A stretch of DNA of 64,000 nucleotides from Chryseobacterium indoltheticum (GTDB lineage: Bacteria > Bacteroidota > Bacteroidia > Flavobacteriales > Weeksellaceae): assembly GCF_003815915.1 (NCBI RefSeq), contig NZ_CP033929.1, positions 3,906,001 to 3,970,000 of the forward strand, read 5' to 3'. Shown here in pieces: positions 59,019 through 64,000 of the stretch. Below the pieces are notes generated by a model. It was not told the origin of the DNA, made no database searches, and was given only the letters and a program-made list of their open reading frames with translations. Each line of letters starts with the position of its first letter. Within the stretch, counting starts at the first letter, position 1. The translations under genes and the position numbers were made by a program.

Positions 59019-60392
59019 TTATTTTTGAATGGTTTCATAATAAAAAACTTTAGATAAAAATGTGGGCGAAATTCCTAACCTACTTTTTTCTAAAACTTGT
59101 TTTTTAAGGTCAATATCCTTTTTCTCTTCGGCGTATTTTAATAGATATTTTTCATTAAAATTAATCGAGTTTACATGATAATCGACCACAAAATCCGGAC
59201 GTTTCATATTTTGAGAAGTGATGATTCCGCCCCAATTGATAAAACTGCATACTAAAACCATTCCATAAAAACACCAGCTCATCGAGTTGAAAAGAAATGC
59301 GTTTGTTTTTTGCTTCTGAATTTTCACAAAAGTCAATGTCAATCCTATCAAAGATAATGTCAGGAAAGCATAAACGCCAAGACGCTTGTAAGTAAAGCCT
59401 AAATTAACAATATATTCGGTGTTTTTCAACATTGCTGAAATGACCAAAACAGCATTCAGAACAATCCATATTTTTACTAAGTTTTTCAGCAAACCAGCTT
59501 TCGGATCAAAATTAAAATTTGACTTAAAGTAAAACAGAATCACCAAAATCGCCATTACAATCGACACGATTACTGCGCCTACTCTTTCGTGCGTTTCGTC
59601 AGAAAGTTGACTCGGTGTTTTTATGATTTCGTAAAACTGCTCATAGTTAAACGTTATGATAAAAAACAGCAACAAAATATTTAATGAAATGAAAGAAATC
59701 ACACCGCTCATTCTTTCAGTATTCAGATCTAAAAAAGAATAGGTTGGTTTTTGAATTTTGTGCTGATTCCGAAAATCATTACTCAAAATATGATTTTGCT
59801 TGTAGATCATTTTTTCTACATAATAATTCCAATAATTAAAGGCGATAAAAAATCCTAAGACAGAAATACAGAACAATTGCCAAACATTAATATTCAACTG
59901 AAAATCGGTAAAAAAGCCTGCAAAATGATCACTTCCCATGGAATAGACTCCAAAAAAAACTGAAATTAAAATAAGAGGAATTCCTACAAATGCCAACGCT
60001 TTTTGCCAGACTCCAGACATATTTCTTTTCGGAAGCCAATCGTCAAAACTGAAAATTCGGCATATAAATGTGAAGCCATTGACTATAAAAACAGGAATCA
60101 GCAACAGGATTTTCAGACGTTTGTTTTTTGATCTGAAAGAAAGCAGCAAAAGTGAAACTACCAATACCAGAAACGAGCTAAAATCGCCGAACCAAGCAAA
60201 AGCTATACTCGACAGAATACTTGTTGCAAAAAGTAGAAAAAACGTTTTGCTGCGGTTTCTATCCGGGGTTTTAATAAGCGTTAACACTGAGTATAGAACG
60301 CCTAAAATACCAAGATTCAGACCTACATTTTCGTTATAAAATAAAACGATAAATGCGATGGTGCTAAGAAATATATAGTGATGTGTTTTCAT
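59019..60392 (-). CDS. DUF4173-family integral membrane protein
   Basis: The frame opens at 60503, but the first 37 codons there are a translated hexanucleotide repeat (alternating Asn-Leu). The ATG at 60392 gives a real start (MKTHHYIFLSTIAFIVLFYN) and a 457-residue protein. It has about ten membrane helices and a short soluble C-terminus (DFVVDYHVNSINFNEKYLLKYAEEKKD). DUF4173 has no known activity. It continues the minus-strand group of membrane proteins and precedes the lipoprotein genes. Confidence 0.78.
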   Translation of the reverse strand: MKTHHYIFLSTIAFIVLFYNENVGLNLGILGVLYSVLTLIKTPDRNRSKTFFLLFATSILSSIAFAWFGDFSSFLVLVVSLLLLSFRSKNKRLKILLLIPVFIVNGFTFICRIFSFDDWLPKRNMSGVWQKALAFVGIPLILISVFFGVYSMGSDHFAGFFTDFQLNINVWQLFCISVLGFFIAFNYWNYYVEKMIYKQNHILSNDFRNQHKIQKPTYSFLDLNTERMSGVISFISLNILLLFFIITFNYEQFYEIIKTPSQLSDETHERVGAVIVSIVMAILVILFYFKSNFNFDPKAGLLKNLVKIWIVLNAVLVISAMLKNTEYIVNLGFTYKRLGVYAFLTLSLIGLTLTFVKIQKQKTNAFLFNSMSWCFYGMVLVCSFINWGGIITSQNMKRPDFVVDYHVNSINFNEKYLLKYAEEKKDIDLKKQVLEKSRLGISPTFLSKVFYYETIQK

Positions 60393-60395
60393 GAA

Positions 60396-60455
60396 ATTGA
60401 GGTTAAGGTTAAGGTTAAGATTGAGTTTAAAGCTGAGGTTGAGGTTGAGATTAAT
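60396..60455. repeat. Degenerate hexanucleotide repeat upstream of the DUF4173 gene
   Basis: Ten units of six bases (ATTGAG, GTTAAG three times, ATTGAG, TTTAAA, GCTGAG, GTTGAG twice, ATTAAT) run from 60396 to 60455 and end four bases from the ATG at 60390-60392. The array overlaps the stop region of the preceding gene. Confidence 0.85.
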
Positions 60456-60936
60456 AGTAGACCGGAGTTTCTTTTTGTCTGAAAAAATCCTGAATATTTT
60501 CAAAATTTTGCCATAATAAAGATTCGAAATCGATGTGGTGAAATGCTCTCATATTTTTTCCTTTTTGATAGGCATTGCGATACATTTTATAGTATTCCGG
60601 AAGAATAATACTTCCTAAAACCACCGCTGCCAAAAGATGGGCATTGAGTTTTCCGTTTCCGAGAAGAAGGAACTGCATCGCAATTTCATCTTCGAAGTTG
60701 GTTCCGCAACCTGTTAATAAATGATGTACATCGTGGTTTTCCATTTTAGGAATCATTGTAAAACCGTGCTTTTTATAAAACTCACCCAATTTTCGGCCTA
60801 AAGAATCTTTGTGAAACTCCAGCAATTGTTTTTCATTAAACTGCCATTGTCTTTTTTTCTTTTTGAAATATGTTCTGTAGAGTTTTTGTGTTTTGTCGTA
60901 AACAAAAAGAAGGAATTGAACGCGTAATTTTTTCAT
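60451..60936 (-). CDS. Coq4-like protein
   Basis: The 161-residue protein has the Coq4 metal-binding pattern HDVHHLLTGCGTNFEDEIAMQ near residue 77 (H-D-x2-H and a downstream E). In mitochondria and proteobacteria Coq4 takes part in ubiquinone synthesis. Flavobacteria use menaquinone, so this relative must act in another pathway or as an oxidoreductive decarboxylase of a different substrate. The gene lies in a run of membrane-protein genes and is 12 bases after its upstream neighbour. Confidence 0.75.
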   Translation of the reverse strand: MKKLRVQFLLFVYDKTQKLYRTYFKKKKRQWQFNEKQLLEFHKDSLGRKLGEFYKKHGFTMIPKMENHDVHHLLTGCGTNFEDEIAMQFLLLGNGKLNAHLLAAVVLGSIILPEYYKMYRNAYQKGKNMRAFHHIDFESLLWQNFENIQDFFRQKETPVYY

Positions 60937-60948
60937 AGTTTATGTATT

Positions 60949-61335
60949 TTAATAATAGTTTAAAAAGTAAGAGATTACACCCATTAAAGGAACTAAAAAA
61001 GGTAAAGAGACTGAAAACCAAAAGCCTAAATTGAATAGATTTTTTCGAAAGTCATCTGTATTTTCTTTGTTATAATTAAGGTCATGTTTAACGCCTAAGG
61101 AATAAAATAGATTAGCAAAAGAAATCATTACTAAATAGCCGATGCCTTGGAAAAAAATCGTAAATAATGTAATTTCAAAATCTTCATCATAAGGCATTAT
61201 AAGATTTACTCCAACAATGACATAAAGAACAAATGCAATAATTCCTGAGATAAACAATCCTAAAGTATAGAGGTATCTTTTCTCATTCCACCATTCTCTA
61301 ATTTGAGATTCTGTAAGACTTGAAGATGAGCTCAT
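60949..61335 (-). CDS. Small membrane protein of unknown function
   Basis: The 128-residue protein has an N-terminal SSSSSLTESQIREWWNEKRYL followed by three or four membrane helices (YTLGLFISGIIAFVLYVIVGV; TLFTIFFQGIGYLVMISFANL; GFWFSVSLPFLVPLMGVISYF). No motif is recognised. It is part of a closely spaced minus-strand series with the metallophosphoesterase gene. Confidence 0.65.
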   Translation of the reverse strand: MSSSSSLTESQIREWWNEKRYLYTLGLFISGIIAFVLYVIVGVNLIMPYDEDFEITLFTIFFQGIGYLVMISFANLFYSLGVKHDLNYNKENTDDFRKNLFNLGFWFSVSLPFLVPLMGVISYFLNYY

Positions 61336-61353
61336 ATTGTATTTTTCAGGTAA

Positions 61354-61653
61354 TTAAAACCCAATTAGAAAAACCCCTAGATAGAAATACAGAATTGCAA
61401 TTGGAATATTTATACAAATAATTAATGATGCTTTTATACAGTCTTTTAAGTAGGATTTATTAAATAATCCATAAATAATTAGTAACGCAATCACAACTAA
61501 ATTAACTGGAGCTGCAAATAATAAGAGTACAAATCCATAGGAAGCAAAAGCCTCAATTTTAGTAAGTATATATCCAAAAAGGCAAATATTTCCTAATATG
61601 AATGAGAGCCAAAAGGATATTTTCCCTACAGTAAGAATATCTTGATTTTTCAT
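61354..61653 (-). CDS. Small membrane protein of unknown function
   Basis: The 99-residue protein has three membrane helices (ISFWLSFILGNICLFGYIL; GFVLLLFAAPVNLVVIALLII; IICINIPIAILYFYLGVFLIG). No signal peptide or motif is seen. It lies 10 bases after the metallophosphoesterase gene and 18 bases before another membrane protein gene. Confidence 0.65.
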   Translation of the reverse strand: MKNQDILTVGKISFWLSFILGNICLFGYILTKIEAFASYGFVLLLFAAPVNLVVIALLIIYGLFNKSYLKDCIKASLIICINIPIAILYFYLGVFLIGF

Positions 61654-61663
61654 CTTTAAAATT

Positions 61664-62503
61664 TTAAGCTTGAATTAAAGTAAATACCGTTATTTCTGGA
61701 CGCACCATGAAACGCACTTGAAAAGAATGGCCTAACGCACGGTTGATATACAACATTCTTCCGTCTCCTAAATCAATTTCACCAGAAACATATTTCTTAT
61801 TTTCTACCGGAAGAATTGGCGTAATGACTCCGGGAATTCGGCATTGTCCGCCGTGAGTATGTCCACTCAAAATCCAGCCTTTATAACCGTTCCAGACATC
61901 TTTGTCGCAAACATCGGGATTGTGGCAAAGTACAAGATTGGCTTTTTCGGGAATGTAATCTTTCATCACCTTCATGGGATCAAAATTGGGAGACCACAAA
62001 TCATCAAAACCTATAATATTCAATCCGTGAGATTCTGTTTGCTCATTTTTAAGCATTGTGACGCCATTGTTTTGGAGAATTCGATGAATCTCTGCTGAAG
62101 AACCCAAATCTTTCCAGTTTTTTCCGTAGTCGTGATTTCCGAGAATTCCGAAAGTGCCCAACTTTCCGTAAACTGCTTTTGCCATTACTTTTTCTAAATT
62201 TTTATGATCTTCTTCTGTTCCATGATTTACGTAATCACCAGAGTACACCACAAAATCCGGATTAAATTCTTTTGCTTTCTGGAAAGATTCAATTAAAAAA
62301 TTCCAGTCGAATCTGTCTCCTACATGTAAATCGGAAATCTGCATGAGAATTTTTCCTTCCAATTCTTCAGGTAAATTTTTTATTGGAAGTTTTCGTTCTA
62401 CAAATTCTACCCAAAAAGGCTCAATTTGCCAAGAATAAAGAAAAGGCAAAGCACCGACTGCCGAAAGCTGTAAAAGTCTTTTTAGAAATTTTTTCCTAGT
62501 CAT
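61664..62503 (-). CDS. Calcineurin-like metallophosphoesterase (YkuE-type)
   Basis: The 279-residue protein has an N-terminal signal or anchor with basic start (MTRKKFLKRLLQLSAVGALPF, RR-less). The metallophosphoesterase motifs are complete: SDLHVGD (about 57), YSGDYVNHG (about 88), GNHDYG (about 122), and LSGHTHGGQC (about 212). YkuE relatives bind two metal ions, and some hydrolyse lipid A or UDP sugars at the envelope. It is first in a tight series with small membrane proteins, so an envelope function is plausible but not shown. Confidence 0.88.
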   Translation of the reverse strand: MTRKKFLKRLLQLSAVGALPFLYSWQIEPFWVEFVERKLPIKNLPEELEGKILMQISDLHVGDRFDWNFLIESFQKAKEFNPDFVVYSGDYVNHGTEEDHKNLEKVMAKAVYGKLGTFGILGNHDYGKNWKDLGSSAEIHRILQNNGVTMLKNEQTESHGLNIIGFDDLWSPNFDPMKVMKDYIPEKANLVLCHNPDVCDKDVWNGYKGWILSGHTHGGQCRIPGVITPILPVENKKYVSGEIDLGDGRMLYINRALGHSFQVRFMVRPEITVFTLIQA

Positions 62504-62547
62504 GATTTATATATTACTTGAAATAATTTTAAGCTCTCAATATAAAA

Positions 62548-62838
62548 CTAACTTCCGGCGAAAGGTGTTCCGAAAAGACCTACTGCAAGCTCCACCCAAG
62601 TAAAAATCAGTATAAACAAAACCACGATGCATAGAAAGATTTTATAGGTTTGGTTTTTTACAATCCGACGAATTAGATCGATAATAATTGCCGTTCCGAA
62701 TAAAAGTATACCGCCAATAAGAAAATCGGAAGGAGACCAGTTGAATTCTTTAGAGAATAGATTCCCAAGTACCGCAAACACTAGTATTAAGGCGGGTAGA
62801 GAATAAATCATTGTTGTTTTTTGTTTTTGTGTCATCAT
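62548..62838 (-). CDS. Small membrane protein, regulated partner of the winged-helix gene
   Basis: The 96-residue protein has three membrane helices (IYSLPALILVFAVLGNLF; FLIGGILLFGTAIIIDLI; IFLCIVVLFILIFTWVELAVG). It resembles small proteins found beside ArsR/HTH_34-type regulators in Bacteroidetes. A palindromic site lies between it and the regulator gene upstream. The function is not known. Confidence 0.65.
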   Translation of the reverse strand: MMTQKQKTTMIYSLPALILVFAVLGNLFSKEFNWSPSDFLIGGILLFGTAIIIDLIRRIVKNQTYKIFLCIVVLFILIFTWVELAVGLFGTPFAGS

Positions 62839-62859
62839 AATATTTAATTTTATTTATTA

Positions 62860-62880
62860 AAAGTACTTTGTATTTCAAAG
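62860..62880. promoter_or_regulatory. Candidate operator (AAAGTACTTT / CTTTG-n5-CAAAG)
   Basis: AAAGTACTTT is a perfect palindrome at 62860-62869 and overlaps CTTTGTATTTCAAAG (62866-62880). It lies 22 bases upstream of the small membrane protein start and after the stop of the winged-helix regulator gene, so it is a plausible binding site for that regulator. Confidence 0.5.
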
Positions 62881-62904
62881 TTAATTTTCAAAAAAATATA
62901 GGTC

Positions 62905-63195
62905 TTATCTTCCTATTAATTTTTCTAATGCATCTAAATGTTCGGTAAACGCAGTTCTTCCTGACTGTGTTACACGGTATGAAGTCTTGGGCTTTTTGCC
63001 TACAAATTCTTTTTTCACCTCAATATAATTAGCTTTTTCTAAAGCATTGCTGTGACTTGCCATATTTCCATCTGTGATTTCAAGAAGGTTTTTCATTTCA
63101 GAAAAATCAACCCAGTCGTTGACCATAAGAACGGACATAATGCCCAATCTTACACGGCTTTCGAATTCTTTGTTGAGTTGACTGATGTTAATCAT
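62905..63195 (-). CDS. Winged-helix transcriptional regulator (HTH_34-like)
   Basis: The 96-residue protein is a small winged helix: recognition part MKNLLEITDGNMASHSNALEKANYIEVKKEF (split by position 34-64) and wing GKKPKTSYRVTQSGRTAF. This is the HTH_34 type related to MarR/ArsR. It has no ligand domain, so its signal is unclear, and it may control the adjacent membrane protein gene and itself. The four-helix-bundle gene lies just upstream. Confidence 0.85.
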   Translation of the reverse strand: MINISQLNKEFESRVRLGIMSVLMVNDWVDFSEMKNLLEITDGNMASHSNALEKANYIEVKKEFVGKKPKTSYRVTQSGRTAFTEHLDALEKLIGR

Positions 63196-63231
63196 TGCTA
63201 ATAGTATCTTAGTTAAAAAAGTCTTTTAGTT

Positions 63232-63609
63232 TTATTTATTTTGGTGATAATTTCTTATAGTTTTGATGTATCCATTCAATAATTTTCCAATTTCTCCACA
63301 CGAATTAATAGCGTTTTCAAAGGTTATATCATTTATATAATTAAGGTCTCTTGCTAAAATTAAATAATACTTTACCTCTTGTAATGAACCTTCAGAATGA
63401 GAAATATAATTCAATTTATTTGGTAGGGTTTTCTTAGTAAATCCTTCTGCAATATTAGCTGGAATTGAAACAGCCGCTCGTCTTAATTGGCTTGTCAAAG
63501 CATAAGTTTCCTCTTTTGGAAATGCTGAACTTATTCTATAAGTCTCCAAAACAAATTCATGCGACTTTTGCCAAACAATCAAATCCCTAAACGAAATAAT
63601 ATTTCCCAT
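63232..63609 (-). CDS. Four helix bundle protein (S23-like)
   Basis: The 125-residue protein has the S23 ribosomal-intervening-sequence family features: FRDLIVWQKSHEFVLETYRI at the start, then TSQLRRAAVSIPANIAEGF near residue 45. Members fold as four helices. They are often coded inside rRNA intervening sequences and are also found free, with unknown role. Its ATG is only about three bases after a 13-copy AACT repeat, which fills the gap to the upstream gene. Confidence 0.88.
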   Translation of the reverse strand: MGNIISFRDLIVWQKSHEFVLETYRISSAFPKEETYALTSQLRRAAVSIPANIAEGFTKKTLPNKLNYISHSEGSLQEVKYYLILARDLNYINDITFENAINSCGEIGKLLNGYIKTIRNYHQNK

Positions 63610-63612
63610 ATC

Positions 63613-64000
<388 letters not shown>

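Overview
The window looks like a chromosomal piece of a flavobacterium, most probably Chryseobacterium or a close Weeksellaceae relative. The evidence is AT-rich DNA, a type IX secretion system (T9SS) translocon gene (sprA) next to ruvA, several proteins with T9SS C-terminal sorting domains, promoters of the Bacteroidetes type (TTG, about 19 bases, TAnnTTTG), start codons without a purine-rich Shine-Dalgarno box, and a 16S rRNA 3' tail whose anti-Shine-Dalgarno core is altered.

Left part (1-17650). A ParE-type toxin follows the end of its probable antitoxin. Then come a DUF4130-type protein, a histidine ammonia-lyase/acetyltransferase pair, uvrC, an ECF sigma/anti-sigma pair divergent from a fasciclin protein, and a minus-strand run that ends in exported proteins (EamA transporter, PorV/PorQ-like barrel, two unknown exported proteins, a large ELWxxDGT-repeat T9SS cargo). 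An acyl-CoA carboxylase beta subunit and a VanZ-like protein finish this part.

Middle (17650-26240). A complete rRNA operon runs on the minus strand: 16S, tRNA-Ile(GAT), tRNA-Ala(TGC), 23S, 5S, terminator. Three tandem promoter-like sites lie upstream, and long complementary flanks look like RNase III processing stems for 16S and 23S. The surroundings carry several dispersed repeats and an IS110-family element. Its transposase is frameshifted near the C-terminus, and its upstream non-coding end has the position and structure expected of a bridge RNA.

Right part (26240-64000). The first stretch holds gcvH, a CPBP protease, the ruvA-sprA pair, a malic enzyme with a phosphotransacetylase domain, a BadF-type kinase, a plus-strand run (GtrA, acyltransferase, sugar MFS transporter, DUF3810) and several T9SS cargo proteins. 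After these come a TPR-HTH regulator, tRNA-Met, a TlpA-like thioredoxin, a small protein with a PID-CTERM-like tail beside a T9SS cargo gene, clpX, HIT and greA, dtd, and small lipoproteins. The window ends in a run of small membrane proteins with a metallophosphoesterase, a winged-helix regulator and a four-helix-bundle protein.

The most interesting points are mostly non-coding: the altered anti-Shine-Dalgarno, two candidate free-standing small RNAs (about 15098-15208 and 45557-45638, minus strand), the IS110 bridge-RNA candidate, a shared GGTAACG box in both promoters of the divergent ECF locus, a 13-copy AACT repeat that fills an intergenic gap up to a start codon, and two families of degenerate dispersed repeats. 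No CRISPR array, prophage or defence island was seen.
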